This document shows, piece after piece, positions 1-12,714 of a stretch of 64,000 nt of DNA. The position numbers and the translations under genes were made by a program. The notes under the pieces are model-generated. The model saw only the letters and a list, made by a program, of their open reading frames with translations, was not told where the DNA came from and searched no databases. Within the stretch, counting starts at the first letter, position 1. The number at the start of each line of letters is the position of its first letter. The DNA is from Cryptomeria japonica (lineage: Eukaryota; Streptophyta; Pinopsida; Cupressales; Cupressaceae), in the NCBI RefSeq assembly GCF_030272615.1, contig NC_081411.1, positions 210,015,744 through 210,079,743 on the forward strand, written 5' to 3'.

Positions 1-2505
1 ACTATACATAGGCTAGGAACTTGAAAACAATCAACTTCCTTTCTGAATAATTTTACTATATGTAACTTTCCATCTCATTTGCGCTAGGACATTAAAAGTG
101 TTTTTTTGAAGTGGTTTACCTTTAACAAAATTCTTACAACTTTTAAAAACCATCTCTCTACATTTTTATTGAAATTTAGATTTATTTATTTTTAAATGAG
201 AATTTAATTAATGCTAAACATTTTTTGAATGGAATAATTTGAACAAATTTTATTTTAATAGTTATATTAAGCTCATGAAAATTAAGATTCTAATTGTAAA
301 TCTATATCATTTTACTGAAAATAATTTTGGATCCACCAATAGTGATGAAGGTCCTACATGTGTCTATTCTTGGAAATTTTTTCTATAGCTGGAAAAAATA
401 AAGAAAGATCTAACGTTCATCTCTCGTTGAAGAAATCTCATCTTTCTAAATGAGGGCACTGAGATTTGCCTGTTTCTGAATTATGACCAACAATGCTATG
501 ATGACGGTTGGAAGGCCCTCAGCTCCTCCAAAAACAATTCAACAATTCAACCAAGCTCGTACCCTATGAAGAGAGAAAAAAATCTGGAACAAATAATCCA
601 AAATAAAATGAGTAGGAAGCCGAAAAACTCTATAAACTCATTGCTTTGGAGAGAAAAGTAGAAAAAATCTAAATTCTTGAATTTCAATTGAATGGATAAG
701 AGATTTGTGAGGTCCCATATACAATTCAATATTGATAATTTATATCTTACGCTATTGTAAGATTATCTACTTGAGTTTCATGCTAAACAAATTTTGAGGG
801 TTATAATTAAATCTTAATTATATTTATGCACTTGTGTGGAATAGTCTAATTATTCTCCCAATTCTTATATATTCAATCTAAAATTTAAAATAGAATGTGG
901 TTGAAATTATTTTTGGTATTAAATTAGAATAAATAAATGTTTTCCAATTAATAGATTATATTGATTTATCCATGGTGAAAGAAGTGAATGGCAAGACTTT
1001 GTGCTATATGATGATTATAATTTAAGTTTTCTTTAGCTATAATGTTATGGTTTTATTTGATAAATAATGGGATAAGTCCATTACCATACATAATCATCAA
1101 ATAGGCGCACAAGAGGAAAATCACAAGCACTGGGATCATGAAAAGACAACCATCAAAAATGGTAGACCCTTTTTAAAAAGGATGTTTTTTTACTAGAGCA
1201 TCAACCTGTAGGACAAAGTCCCTAAAGAGGAAAAATCACCTAATCATAATAGAGGGGTTTAAGAGAACCCAAAACCATCTAACAATAGAAACCCCTTGCA
1301 CAAGAATAAAGTAAACAAGGGAAGCATTAATAACATAATCTTTTTAACGGTACCATTAAACCTTTTACCTAATGGACCACTATGAACAATGATGTTCATA
1401 GTTAAAAATCTCATAGGGTTTTGATAGGCACCCCTAAACCTTTGACTGATAGAAAAACCTACAAACAATCCATCAAAGGCCAACTTAATAGGCCGATTCT
1501 CAGTAGAGACACTAAGGAATAGAATCCCAACAGAAGAAGAAATCTAGAATCAAAGTAGAAACATAGGAAACATGACACTCTACATTTATCGGCTCTCAAC
1601 ACCTTTTAGCAATCCATCCGCCACAACACAAAGAAATCTTCTACCGAGTAGAATATCATCATTCATAATAATGAGAGAACTCGGCCCCTACAAACCGCCA
1701 TAAATAGAATAGTCTTTAAAGATCCAAGAATCTTTGAGGCCCACCTTCGTAGGGAAACTGGAAGAATCAGAGAAAAAATGCCTCCAAAACCCTTACTAGA
1801 CAAGAAAGGAGTGCTAGAAAATAGTCTCTTGGAGGAGGGAAAAAATTTGCCCCACTCTAGAGATCAACAACACAAGAGGAAGTCTCCCAGCTCGACATAA
1901 AATCCCACATCCATTGGACTAGTACTAAATAGAGGAGCCTAAAGCAGCACCTAAGCCATAATCAAGAGTAGACCTGAAGTGAAGCAACTCTGCCAATGTG
2001 TGACTAAAGAAACAAAGTACACCAATAGGCCATGCACGCCCCCCACAAAAAAATTGTAACCTCTAAGGAGTAGAATTATAATTCTAATCACCTTGGAGCA
2101 CACGAAGAAAAGCCTACATTGTAGGGCATAGACATAAGAAACAACCACCAGTCTATCCCAAGCACCACAAAGCACATGGCACCCCCCAATCGTTAGAGGC
2201 AAGGTAGGAGAAGAGTCTCAAACATCGCCCACAAACAAAAAAAAGAGAAAATCCATCCATCAAAGAATATAGGACACTCCCCAAATATGAAAGGTAGGGT
2301 ATGAGAGGTGAGAGCATGAACATCAGTCCACACCCACTCCCTGAAACACTTTGTAGGACCTGCCACAATGCAGAAGCCCGCAGAAATGCCAGGGAAGGAA
2401 AACACGTCCGGACAAGGCAGTCGACAGAGAAACAAGCTATAATGTTATGTTTTTTATTAGAGTAAAATAGTTTAGGCAGTGACCTGAAACCCAGCCAAAA
2501 AATAT
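1..2505. repeat. Segmental duplication, left block, copy A
   Basis: This block is nearly the same, base by base, as 30375-32945 in the same orientation. It has scattered substitutions and one 95-bp deletion at position 1526, where copy B keeps the extra bases between two CCCAAC repeats. The first kilobase is AT-rich and shows no coding signal. The part from 1050 to 2434 is a truncated LINE insertion, described separately. The duplication continues to the right as LINE, spacer and copia copies, so this is one end of a block of at least 14 kb that may start before the window. Confidence 0.9.
1050..2434 (-). mobile_element. 5'-truncated LINE-type insertion with 15-bp target site duplication
   Basis: The 15-mer AGCTATAATGTTATG stands at 1035-1049 and again at 2435-2449, bracketing 1.4 kb. 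The left inner edge is T-rich, as expected for the poly(A) end of a minus-strand LINE, and the next bases can form a short TGG..CCA hairpin like the one at the tail of the LINE at 36.97 kb. No intact protein is present; the small hydrophobic reading frames are untranslated-region noise. It was there before the segmental duplication because copy B has the same arrangement (31381-32889). A second T-run follows the right-hand repeat, so a more complex history is possible. Confidence 0.5.
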
Positions 2506-3939
2506 TCATGAGAAGAGAACGAAGGTGGAATCACCTATAGAAGGAATACCACGCAAGTAGGAGCAGAGCATAAAAATCCCAAAGAGATTAATGAATGTAA
2601 AGCCTGAAAAACAACCCATGCTTTATCCACATAATGGTCAGGAGCCAAGTACAACAAAAAATCCATAGAGGCTCTAGTATTTTCCACTAAATTGCATATC
2701 AATCCCATACGTAACTGATCAAGCAAAAGGCCAAACCAGCCATTAGCCAAAAGCTCATGGTGAGGAAGAAAACCCCCATAATAAAAAGAACCCATATCAA
2801 ACCGATAACTACCCAATGCAGGAGAGACCAACTCCCAATTGCACACTGTCAGGAAGACAAACGTGGATACCAAGAGGTGAACCCAATCCAAATTGAGCAT
2901 AACATAAAAAAAAAAATAAGAAAATGAGAGAGAAGCTCATCATAAGAAACTTGACAACCAACCTGTAGCCACCGACATCCCAAAAGCCTACGAAACTCAA
3001 AGTCCACCGCAGGAGTAAACAGATTGAAAACCTTGCCAAGTTTAATAGAATTCTCCTCAATTGCATCTTCTTCCCCCAATGATTGAGCTTCTAAAACCAC
3101 TCTATAAACTCCAACAAGCAGAGAGGAAGACGTTTACAGAATGAAGAGCACTGAAAACTAGAAATAAACAAGGGACTGATTTTTGAAAATGATAGAGAAA
3201 TGTATGTGAAAGAGAAAATGTCCTGAATTTCCCATAAAGATACTGAAAAAATCCATTTGAAGCATGCTTGAATTAATTCGCACAAATGCAAAAATCCTTC
3301 CACTAAAACCCATAAGTGATTATCCTGCAAGTAAGGATGCCATCAATCTAAAAATAAATAATCGGTAAGCCAAATCTATCAAACTCGGACAAGCACAAGG
3401 CGACCAACACAATGATATTTGCATCAAAAAATAAAACCTTAGAAACGTGCTGACGGCTTGAGGAGATGAAAGCATGCGAAAAAATAATGAAGGGCTGGAG
3501 ATGAGGACTGCACCAAACCCACATGCCACAACCAGAACACATCATAAATGATGATATTACTGACAAGACACAAGGTCAAATCAATATCGGAAAACCAAAC
3601 CTAGAAAATATCTCCCCAACCTGAAAATAGAAAAACATTTGAAAATAGTAGAGAAAACTTCCATAAGCCACAAAGAAACCAATTAACCCATAGCACCACG
3701 GATATACACCCCATCCTTCTGCACGAAACAAATATACCAACACCCCATATGTAAGCATAGACGGTTTACACATGTGATGTCAAAATAACTGACCCAAGAG
3801 GAGGATGACATGTATATCTCAAGCAAATGAAACCGATGATGAATTTTAATATCATGCCCATATAATTAAGCCGATTTGTGAAGAGGTATCCAACTCATGA
3901 AAAAGTTGTTTACATATGCTGCCACCTGAAAAATTCTTC

Positions 3940-4320
3940 TCCAATCCTTAAGAAGTACACACATTAACATCTAACCCAAATGCAGCAGTGTATAAATACT
4001 CCAAATGCAGATAGTAATAAAAACTTCCTATCAACACATGAAGGATAGATACAAACTGAACTGAGGAGAGGATAATATGTATACTTCAGTAAGAAATGAA
4101 GATACTAACACAAAATTTTGCCATCTAAAAATTACCTCTCCATCCCTCAAGAAATACACACATTAACATCTAACCCAGATACAAGAATGTACAAATACTC
4201 CATATGCAAAATAGAAGTAAAAGCCTCCTATCAACACATGACAAACAGATACAAAATGATCTGAGAAGAGGATAATATATATACTTCAATAAGAAATGAA
4301 GATAATAACTCAAAATAGAT
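3940..4320 (-). repeat. Tandem duplication of ~190 bp in the LINE 3' UTR, copy A
   Basis: Two adjacent stretches share the same series of words: an acacacattaacatctaac stretch, then cctatcaacacatga, then gaggataatat and agaaatgaagat. The repeat also occurs in copy B (about 38560-38950), so it belongs to the element and is older than the duplication. Confidence 0.75.
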
Positions 4321-4323
4321 GAC

Positions 4324-4971
4324 TTAATCTTTGGGATGTGGCATATACCCGGAGAGGACGACATGAGGAATGTCGCCAATAGCTACATTCTTATGAATAA
4401 CAGCTAAGTCAATAGCCAAATTAGCTAGAAAATCTACTAGTTTATTTATCTCTTGAAAACAATGAGATAATACATAAGTATCAAAGAAGGATAATTTCTC
4501 AAATATGTGATCAATTAAGGGCTTTAAATGCCAACTATTACTTTTGCAGTTCAACACAGTTTGAATAACAACCATTGAATCCCCCTAGATGGAAAGATGC
4601 TTGATCCCAAGGGAAATAGCCAAATCAATCCCAAGAGACAAAGCTTGACATTCAACAAAATTGTTTGATTGAGACCCAAGAGCATGACATTGAGCAGCAA
4701 TTAGGACTGCATTATGATCAAAAATGGCCATGCCAGTTCCAGACATACCCATATTCCCCCTCGAAGCACCAGAAAAATGGAGTTTGAAATGATCTAGAGG
4801 AGGAGGAGCCCAACTGGCCACAAATCTCTTATTTTTAAAAGCGTTAACCTTTGCAACTGACCCATGAGAAGGTATACTAGACAGAGATTTCCATGTCCTT
4901 GTGATCATGCCATCCCAATGGGAAAAAGATGTCGTATTTTCTAAATTATTATGAATATATGACAAGACCAC
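4324..4971 (-). pseudogene. LINE RNase H domain, copy A (inactivated)
   Basis: The minus strand encodes an RNase H type I domain that would remove the RNA strand during LINE integration. The signature is HFSGASRGN early in the domain, then ECQALSLGIDLAISLGIKHL, then an ending with NKLVDFLANLAID, typical of plant LINE RNase H (the alanine-asparagine tail). The first catalytic aspartate of the usual FDGASRG motif is a serine here, while copy B still has FDG. A stop near 4575 separates the last third. It follows the zinc-knuckle region directly. Confident as a family call; not functional. Confidence 0.85.
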
Positions 4972-4974
4972 CTC

Positions 4975-6237
4975 TTAGATAGAAGCCTCTATCTTGACTA
5001 AAATATCAGAAAGCGAAGTGGATGATTTTTTAAAGATCCTTTTATTTCTTTCTAACCAAACGTTCCAAACAATAATCGATGGGGCTATAATTAAAAGGCA
5101 GGCATAAAAAGAAGAGGAAAACAAGAGAGACAAAGCTCTGAAGCGAGAGAGAAGGTCCCCACTAGTAACAAAAGACAATCCTAGCTTCTCGAAAAACCAA
5201 TTCCAACATCCTAGAGAAAAATCACAATGAAGGAAAAGATGAGAAGACGATTCCAATTTCTGATTACACAAAACACAAGGGAAAACAACAGATAAACCCA
5301 TCCTATCCAGTCTCATCCCAGTTAGAACCCTATCTTGAGCAACAAGGAAAGCAAAAGCTCCAACCTTCGGCAGACATGCTGGATGCTAGAATAATTTGTA
5401 AGGCCAAGAAGAGAGATCCTTAGCCGACATAACCAAGTTGTATCCATCTTTCACTAAGTATTTTCCAGATGAACTGTTAGTCCAAACCAGCTCATCATCC
5501 TTCTTAGACAAAATGATAAGTCTGTCTTTAAGAATAGAATACAAATCTTCTTTCAAACTAGGGCTAATAGGAAGAAACTCAATCGATTTCCATTGAGTCA
5601 TCACCAGATGTCCATTATGAACTACATTAAAGTAGTCTGATAAATAGACCCCCCATTTATCTAGAAGTATTGATTTCAAGGGAGACCAATCCCTAATAGA
5701 ATCCATAGGACAATAACCATTCCAGGCATCATCCCAAAATCTAAATTTTGTACCCTTATGCACAACCCAAGAAAGATACGACAGTAAGACACTTCTACAT
5801 TTTCCCATGAAATTCCAAATAGCCGACCCCTTAGGAAGAGTCAAGGCCCTAAAAATAGACTCCCTAGATCCATTAGAAAGATACTTAGTGAACATGATTC
5901 TAGCCCAAAGGGATGCTGGATTATCATACAATTTCCACACTAACTTCGCCCCCAAGGCTAGATTTTGATTTTCCAAACTATGAATTCCAGCCCCCCCAAG
6001 TTCCTTAGGAAGACAAACCTTATCCCAAGCTAACAAGGGGATCCTAGATTTCCCATCCTTATTGTTATTCCAAAGGAAAGATCTCAGACTATCATTTAAA
6101 CTGTCAATAACAACCTTTGGAGCTTTTAGAATTGACATTAAGTAAATTGGCACCCCATTTAATATAGACTTAATCAACACAATTTTCCCAGCCATGGTGA
6201 GCCATTTGTGATTCCATGCCAAGATTTTCTTAGACAC
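4975..6237 (-). pseudogene. LINE ORF2 thumb/connector and zinc-binding (zf-RVT-like) region, copy A
   Basis: From 6237 down to 5386 an open stretch of 283 residues carries the post-RT region common to plant LINEs, with WNHKWLTMAGKIVLIKS and LAWDKVCLPKELGGAGI motifs. From about 5316 to 4975 follows a cysteine/histidine cluster (CVLCNQKLESSSHLFLHC) typical of the zf-RVT domain that binds nucleic acid. A stop codon at the end of the first stretch and another before the RNase H break the frame. In copy B the zinc-binding and RNase H parts are joined in one 386-residue open frame, which shows the original continuity. Confidence 0.85.
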
Positions 6238-6419
6238 CCTAGAAACTACTTTATCCCAAAAACTAACCTTAACCTTATTAGAAAAAAAGGGAACTCCTAG
6301 ATAAGTGCAAGGGAGATCCCCAATTTGGAAACGCCAAAACTTTTGAATCTTATCCTGGAGCAGGGAGTGAGTGTTTAAGAAAAAAATCTTAGATTTTTCC
6401 TTTTTGACCTTTTGACCTG

Positions 6420-7756
6420 AAAAAAGCTACATAATTCCTGATTACTTGATCAATAAATCGAGCCTCCTTCAAGGTTGCACAACCAAATAAGAGGGTGTCA
6501 TCAGCAAAAAGGCAATGGGAAATCCTCTGATCAAAATTGTGAATTTTGATACCCTTCCATAAACCGTTCTCATGAGCTGAGCTGATTGCCTGACTCAGAG
6601 CTTCAGCTTATAAGATAAATAAAAAAGGTGAGAGCGGGTCCCCTTTCCTTAAACCCCTAGAAGAGTGGAAGAAACCACAAGGGGACCCATTAATAAGAAC
6701 CAAAAATCTTGCCGAGGAAATACAAGTGATAATCCATTTTATCCAAGCTAGGGAGAAATCTAACCTTAATAGGACAATTTTTAATGCATTCCATTCAACC
6801 CTATCACGAGCTTTCATCATGTATAACTTAAGGATCATGGCAGGGTATTTTTGGGCAGAGATCGAATGTAAGACCTCATGAGCAACTATAGCCCCTTCAA
6901 GAGTTTCCCTTTGAGGAACAAAACCTCCTTGCTCAAGGGAGATTATTCTTGGTAAAAGAATGGCCAACCTCATAGCAATTACTTTGGAAAATATCTTATA
7001 AATGGTTTTAAATAAAGCTATGGGACGAAAATCTACGAAGGTTTTAGGGTCCTCCTTCTCAGGTAAAATGACAATTAAGGTAGTGTTCATTTCTTTAAGG
7101 ATAGACCTATTTCTCCTAGCTTCCTCTAAAGCCAAAAGGACATCCTGACCCACAAAATCCCAACATTTCTGAAAAAACAAAGGAGTAAAACCATCAAGCC
7201 CAGGAGCCTTATCTGGGTTCATAGCAAAAACAGCCCCCTTAATCTCTTCTATTGAGAAAGGAGACACTAACATTCTATTATCCTCGGGAGAAACAAGAGA
7301 GGGAATGAGAGATGAGATATTGTTGGATTCATCAATTTTCTTAGATGAAAGAAGATTCTTAAATAACTGAATCGCTTCCTTAGAGATATCCCTATCCTCG
7401 GAGAGAATATTCTCTTGGATATCCTGAATACAAGAAATCCTACTCCTGGCCCTTTTCATTTTAGTACTAGCATGGAAAAAATTTGTGTTCTTATCACCAT
7501 CAGCTAGCCATAACTCCCAAGACTTTTGTCTCTAATAAACCTCCTCTATAGCCAAAATTTCATCTAATTCACTCCTAAGAGACCTGCTTTCATCCAATAC
7601 CTTAGATCCCAAACCATGATGCAAGACTTGCTTATTCAGAACCTCTAACATATCTAAAATCCTTTGTTTTTCTTCAAAAAATTTCTTGAAATGAAGGGAG
7701 TTCCATCTCCTAATATTGTTTTTAAAAAAACTAATCTTCTTGACCAGCTGGAACAT
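6420..7756 (-). pseudogene. LINE reverse transcriptase domain, copy A
   Basis: The frame from 7459 to 6608 contains NPDKAPGLDGFTPLFFQKCW, the RFRPI-like ILPEKEDPKTFVDFRPIALF segment and SRGLRKGDPLSPFLFIL, which are RT blocks 1 to 5. After one stop codon the same frame continues through the catalytic FADDTL motif at 6508-6497. The stretch 7756-7532 is the linker between endonuclease and RT. This enzyme would copy the LINE RNA at the target site. The frame is closed by a stop just before the catalytic motif and more stops below 6420, so the copy is dead. In copy B most of this domain is deleted. Confidence 0.9.
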
Positions 7757-7795
7757 TCTAGAACCTCTAGAGAATGGAGCCTCTCCCCACCATTG

Positions 7796-8713
7796 TCACA
7801 GGATGGGAAGAAAAGAGGGATCCCTAAACCACATTGGCTCAAACTTAAAAGGAAGTTTGTGTGAAGGTCTATCCCTTACCATAGTCAGAGAGAACGGAAA
7901 ATGATCTGACCCAGATAGTGGAAGAATGGAAGAGAAAAACTCAATGTCTAAATTGAACCAATTAGATGAGAGTAAAAGTCTGTCCAATCTTTCCGCAATC
8001 TGAGAGAAATGTTTTCTCATGTTCGTCCATGTGAATAGGACATTCTTATGTTTACGATAAAAAAGAGACATGTCAAAAATGAATGCATTAAAATCATCCA
8101 TAGACTTCTTATTTGGATAGATCCCCCCTGATTTTTTAGTAAGATCCAAAATAGCATTAAACTCTCCCCCAAAAATGACAAAAGAATGATTCCTAAGGGG
8201 GGATGACACCCTAATGAGCTCTTGCAAAATATTGTATTTAGCCAAGATACTTGAGGGAGCATAAATGTTAAACACCCAAACTTTAAAGCTAGAAGCTCTG
8301 AATGAAACTAATTACAACATCCAATTTGGCTCATACACAACCAATTTCACATCAACTAAAAAATCATTCCATAACAAAGCGAAGCCCCTCGATGCCCCCG
8401 TAGCCGGACAAGAAAAAAACTTCCACTTTTTCCAAGAAGAAAATACAGAAATGGAGTTCTCCAACAAAAGTTTAGTCTCCTGAAGCAAACCTATATCCCA
8501 CTTAACCAAGTCTAACTGAGAGTTGATCAAGTGTCTCTTGTTAGGGGCATTTAAGCCCCTAACATTCCATGAGATAATCTTCATTGATCTCGAGGACAAT
8601 ATGGCAGCCTTCTTAAACCCAAGGAAAGACGACAAAACTGAGAGTTGAATACCCGCATCAATTTCCAGCTGAGTTTTATGATTCTTTGGAGGTCTACCCC
8701 TGCCCAGGGACAC
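7796..8713 (-). pseudogene. LINE apurinic-type endonuclease domain, copy A
   Basis: The N-terminal half (8713-8312) has MKIISWNVRGLNAPNKR and LLQETK, the first two motifs of the exonuclease-endonuclease-phosphatase fold that nicks target DNA for LINE insertion. The second half (8275-7796) has VIFGGEFNAILD, a degenerate region and LSGSDHFPFSL, the terminal SDH motif. The usual GGDFN aspartate is a glutamate. The two halves lie in different frames, so a frameshift near 8300 splits the domain. Copy B has lost most of it. Confidence 0.87.
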
Positions 8714-8815
8714 TATAGTGTTAGGGAAATTCAGCTGAATCTAGGGAATAGAAGATCTAATGTGCGTTTTAACTGGAGATGGCCGATGAGACAGGGCCAC
8801 TTTCTGAAGAACCAC

Positions 8816-9034
8816 TCATTTTGGATCATCTTGAGAGATATTAACAGGGACCTGAGATGAATTTAAGGAAGGAGAATTTGACAAACTCTTATGAATTAAA
8901 TCTAGGTCATTTCCAATAGAGCACATAACCTTTTCCGAGACCTCCTCTTCCTCAAAATCCTTATTAGATTTAAGCAACTGCACAACTTGCTGAGCCATGT
9001 GTTCATCTGAGGAAATATGCATAGACTCGGGCAT
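8816..9034 (-). pseudogene. Acidic ORF fragment at the LINE 5' end, copy A
   Basis: A 72-residue acidic frame (starting MPESMHISSDEH, with EEEEVSEK) lies just upstream of the endonuclease and has an almost unchanged partner in copy B (41884-41666). It probably is the tail of LINE ORF1 or the beginning of ORF2. No domain is recognised. To its right the sequence turns into AT-rich DNA, so it also marks the truncated 5' end of this LINE. Confidence 0.5.
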
Positions 9035-9689
9035 ATCACACTCTCTAAGATATATTTCTACATCTTTTTTATAATTATTTTAAAATGTTAGTTTTATTAA
9101 ATAGAAAATAATAATAAAAAAATAATATAGTCATTATGGTTTAATACTAAATAAAAAATATGTTTTTGGAGTTAATTATTAATTAATTTCACAATCTTAG
9201 CTTTGTGTATTTAGTTATCTAAATTATAGAATTGTTTATTTTTATTTTTTAAATTATATGAATTGTGGCTTGCATCTGTTGGCGTAAAACATTTACTTAA
9301 ATAGTATCAATTGAAATCCGTATTTTATCTAAAGGGAGTAAAATCTATTTCTTATAGTAGTGATGTAAATAAATGTAATATGTGGTCAATTAATTGCAAT
9401 CAAATTTTATTTTCTTCCATGTATATTAACATTGAATCAATATACTACATTGTTCTAGTTTTCAAAAAAGTAAATTTAAGGATTTCTATGTAATTTTCCA
9501 CCTAACTAAGGGTTGATCGGAGGGTGAAAAGTAGGGAGTAGCTAGGGTTCAATCAAGTAACTTTAAAAACTACATTTAATGGGTTCTTATATCATGAATT
9601 TCAAAATGGGTTGGAAGGTTAATTTATATTTTATTAGATATTAAATAGAAAGAGGGTTAATCTTTCATTTATGGGTTTTGGGTTGATCT
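9035..9689. other. AT-rich spacer without recognised gene
   Basis: This stretch is very AT-rich, with runs of A and T. It is nearly identical to 41885-42585 in copy B, where an additional ~35-bp tandem duplication (cagtatcaattgaaatcc) is present. I see no coding signal. Confidence 0.6.
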
Positions 9690-10130
9690 TTCTTCTAATT
9701 CAAGAGTTAGTGTTCAATCATATCCATATGACAAAGGATGGATCAAAGTCAGTTTTGAGAAGGTTGCTAGAGGAAATTCAAGATTGTTTGGGGAAGATGA
9801 GGGTATGATCTTAGTGGTCGAGATCAAGAAATTACCAATTGGAACAAAAAACGAAGTAAAATTTTTGATCATTGGGTTTGGGATACTTTTATGCATTGTA
9901 ATGGGGTTCAAGGAACTCCACTTGGAAAGTGACTTGATGATTGTGATTAGCATAATTTGATGATAGGATATGTCAAATTGGAAGCTAAAAATGCTCCTCC
10001 CAGAAATTTGGCATGGCTTGTCAATGTTGACATGAATTGGGGAGAGGATTTATTAGTTGGTAATTCTAATTTTGTGTAATTTAAACTTATACATGGTGTT
10101 TCCAAATCATTTTCAATTTTGTACAACAAT
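9690..10130 (+). pseudogene. RNase H relic of a second LINE, plus strand, copy A
   Basis: Reading the plus strand from about 9738 gives WIKVSFEKVARGNSRLFGE, followed by GTKNEVKFLIIGFGILLC and LHLESDLMIVI. This matches the plan of a plant LINE RNase H (WIKVNFDGA.RGN, then a TNNEAE-like helix, then an ESDS-like strand). The catalytic FDG is FEK here, so it is inactive. After a stop near 9960 the reading continues as LEAKNAPPRNLAWL. A close copy is at 42590-43030. It is in the opposite orientation to the neighbouring LINE, so it comes from a separate insertion. Confidence 0.7.
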
Positions 10131-12184
10131 TTACCTAGCAAGGTCTCTAATTAGGTCCACATCATAAAAAATGATGTCAATTGTGTATCATGTCATCTTT
10201 TGTTAGTGTCAAGATATGTCATCACTTGATTTAATTCTTTATAAATATAAACAATACAATTGAATCTATTATAAGTACTCATAATCAACATTAACAACTT
10301 TAAAGTCACAACTCCTAGTACTATACTATAAAAAATTTTGGAGGATAAACCAAGAAATTCTATCATAACTATTGAAATATACTCAACTATTGGGTTCTCT
10401 ATCTTATTTATTGGGTCCCCTTTCATTTAGAAAAATAAACATATACACCAATTTCAAAAAATTTATCAAAGAAAATAGGGTATCTAACCAGTCTTAAAAC
10501 CAAGTTAAGTTTCTTGTCCCATAAAGATATAAACTTTTCCAAATAAATGCAAAATTATATATTTCAATACAATATCGCCTTGTATTTCTCATATAATATT
10601 ACAAATTATCTACTAGGACTATGAATGCTACATACTACTCTGCATTAACTAGAGATTTAACTAATGGACAACTAGCAAAAAGGAAAAAATAGACTAGTTC
10701 CCAATACTTCTAACCTTATTCTTCAATATCCATCCTTTCTTCATCCACGAGGTCTCTCTCTCCACATCAATTGCTTGAATATGCTCCTTTAGACCTTCCT
10801 AGTGTATGTAGGTCAAAATCCAATCTAAGGCTGCGTTCACCACTAAATTTGTCCAATTCAAGAGAAAGTTCAAGATCTAAATTACGATCTCCTTATTGTC
10901 CTGATAATCCTCCTTATCATCCAATAGGATTATTGGAAGTTTTGGGGCTTCCTTAGTTTTCTTGTCAAAGTCCGAGGAATCTGGAATTCATCATAGTTTC
11001 TTAAAACATCATCCAAACCACCCAGAACTTGAATCTTAAAGATTTCATTACTTAAATTTTTAGCCACATCTTTTCTTAGATCTCTATCTAAAGCTATGGC
11101 CAAAAAAATTTATTATATACACAAGTAAAGTTATTATCACATTGTCACACACACATGTGCATTCATATATACACATTTACATCTACAAACACATGAGTGC
11201 TCCAAAAAATTGCAAGTAAATATTATGTTAGATAAGATGCTATAATTGATCTAATTTGCAAGAATAGGTAATGAATGAACTATGATTAGATCATTCATAA
11301 CCTATTATAATGTAATGTTCCTCTTTTTGCTGTAATTATTAACCAATAAGCTATTAACATTCATGTTAATTTGATAAATTCATGGTTGTGCTAAATTATT
11401 GCATTATTTGGGTCAATTTGCTTGCACTTTCTTCTATGACATCATGGTCCCAGTATGTTGGAACATACCCAATGTTGATGATTTGATAAAAAGTAATATA
11501 TGCATGATGGCTAGGTACATACTCACATATTTTATTTTCATAAATTATAATATAATAATAGAGTTCAAAAAATTATTCAAATTTGAAAATTTTTAAAAAC
11601 CACACCTTTATCCAATGACTAGTGAAGGTCAAGAATACACTAGAACTATTAATCATTTAGTTGAGGCACCTTAGATATATGTTTCAATATGTCAAGTGAT
11701 ATTGTTCGTTGTACTCAATAATTAAATGGTAGGATATGTATCCATCCGCCTTTTCATTTCTAAGAATTTTTAGATAATTCTTTAGATAAGGGTATATTGT
11801 AGAACAAGAAATTAATAGAAAAGAACTCTAGTAGTATGATAAACTTTGGGTTCTCTTGTTTATGAAATATGAAGCATATAATTTAGATAACAATGTGTTG
11901 AGCTAGCTAATAATATTTACTATACTTTATGATCACCCTAGCTCTAGGTGTTAATTAAATCTCTACTAGGTTATGACCGGTACTAGGTTAGAAATTGAAT
12001 ATTGTGCAATCTTTGTGTTAATTTTTAATAAGATTTAGGCTCACGTCTAATGATTCTAGAGAATTTAGTAATCACTAATACATGTTATGAAGATCTTATA
12101 TCTACTTCTAGTGGTGTACTTTTTAATTTAGATACATAACATTGAATGTGACAAAGAATAAAGGAGGCAATGGTTCCTAGTACA
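10131..12184. other. Non-coding spacer, copy A
   Basis: This is mostly AT-rich DNA, collinear with 43031-45112. It includes a short stretch around 10740-10960 of lower AT content that is weakly protein-like on both strands, and a CA/TG-rich patch near 11140-11200. I could not identify a gene. It belongs to the segmental duplication. Confidence 0.6.
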
Positions 12185-12500
12185 TTGAATAATTATGTTG
12201 TGACACTTACTACAATGTGTACGAAGATATAAAATTCTACCATTAATATTAAAGAGATAGAGATGCATTCTAAAATGATGGATAGTAGACAATAAGTCAA
12301 AGATATTATAGATTATATAAAAAAATACTTCTAAGAGGAAAATAATATAAGTATCCATAAGAAGGTAAAAATTTATTTGAAATTTTTCAAAACTAAGAAA
12401 ATTATCAAAACAAGCATTAGAATAACATATTTTGGAGAATCCTAATTAAGAGAAAGATTATTATGTAGAAGGAACCTAATTAACTAGAAGTAAACAAAGA
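12185..12500. repeat. Dispersed ~320-bp repeat, copy 1 of 4
   Basis: Begins with gttgtgacacttactacaat and contains tagagatgcattctaaaat. The same series of words is at 17503-17860, 33575-33905 and 45113-45420. The 12.2-kb and 45.1-kb copies are allelic members of the segmental duplication; the other two sit in the longer repeat that also carries an RNase H remnant. Confidence 0.85.
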
Positions 12501-12714
12501 TAAAAGTGTTGTGAGGTAACCATTGAGTAAAGAAATGTATATAACTTGGCATAAGAAAAAATGGTTAAACACGTGGAAGGATTATATTATTCAATATAAG
12601 AAATTAAAAAAATATCTATTTTTTTCTTTCTTAGATTTTAGTGAGATCTTTCAAGTTGACTCTGATGCAAGTTGATTTTATGTTGTCAACAAGTGATAAT
12701 GTTTTATGTGTGTA

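Larger units (their letters stand above)
2506..9034 (-). mobile_element. L1-type LINE with RNase H, copy A
   Basis: A non-LTR retrotransposon read right to left. In its own order it holds an acidic ORF fragment (9034-8816), an apurinic-type endonuclease (8713-7796), a reverse transcriptase with an FADD catalytic motif (6497-6508), a thumb/connector region, a zinc-knuckle region and a C-terminal RNase H (4971-4324), followed by a long 3' UTR down to about 2513. This order is typical of plant L1 elements that carry a C-terminal RNase H. Every domain is interrupted by stops or frameshifts, so it cannot move by itself. Compared with copy B, its last ~450 bp and poly(A) end are missing: the sequence jumps at TCATGAG (2506-2512) into the left block. 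Confidence 0.88.

Noticed and set aside
1259-3773. Many 60-130 residue minus-strand frames rich in Phe, Leu, Cys and Trp, looking like membrane proteins
   Set aside because: They overlap each other, change between duplicate copies by frameshift, have no domain, and lie in LINE untranslated DNA whose base composition produces such residues.
7664-8483. Plus-strand frames within the LINE endonuclease region
   Set aside because: Shadows of the minus-strand coding frames; no domain and not kept in copy B.
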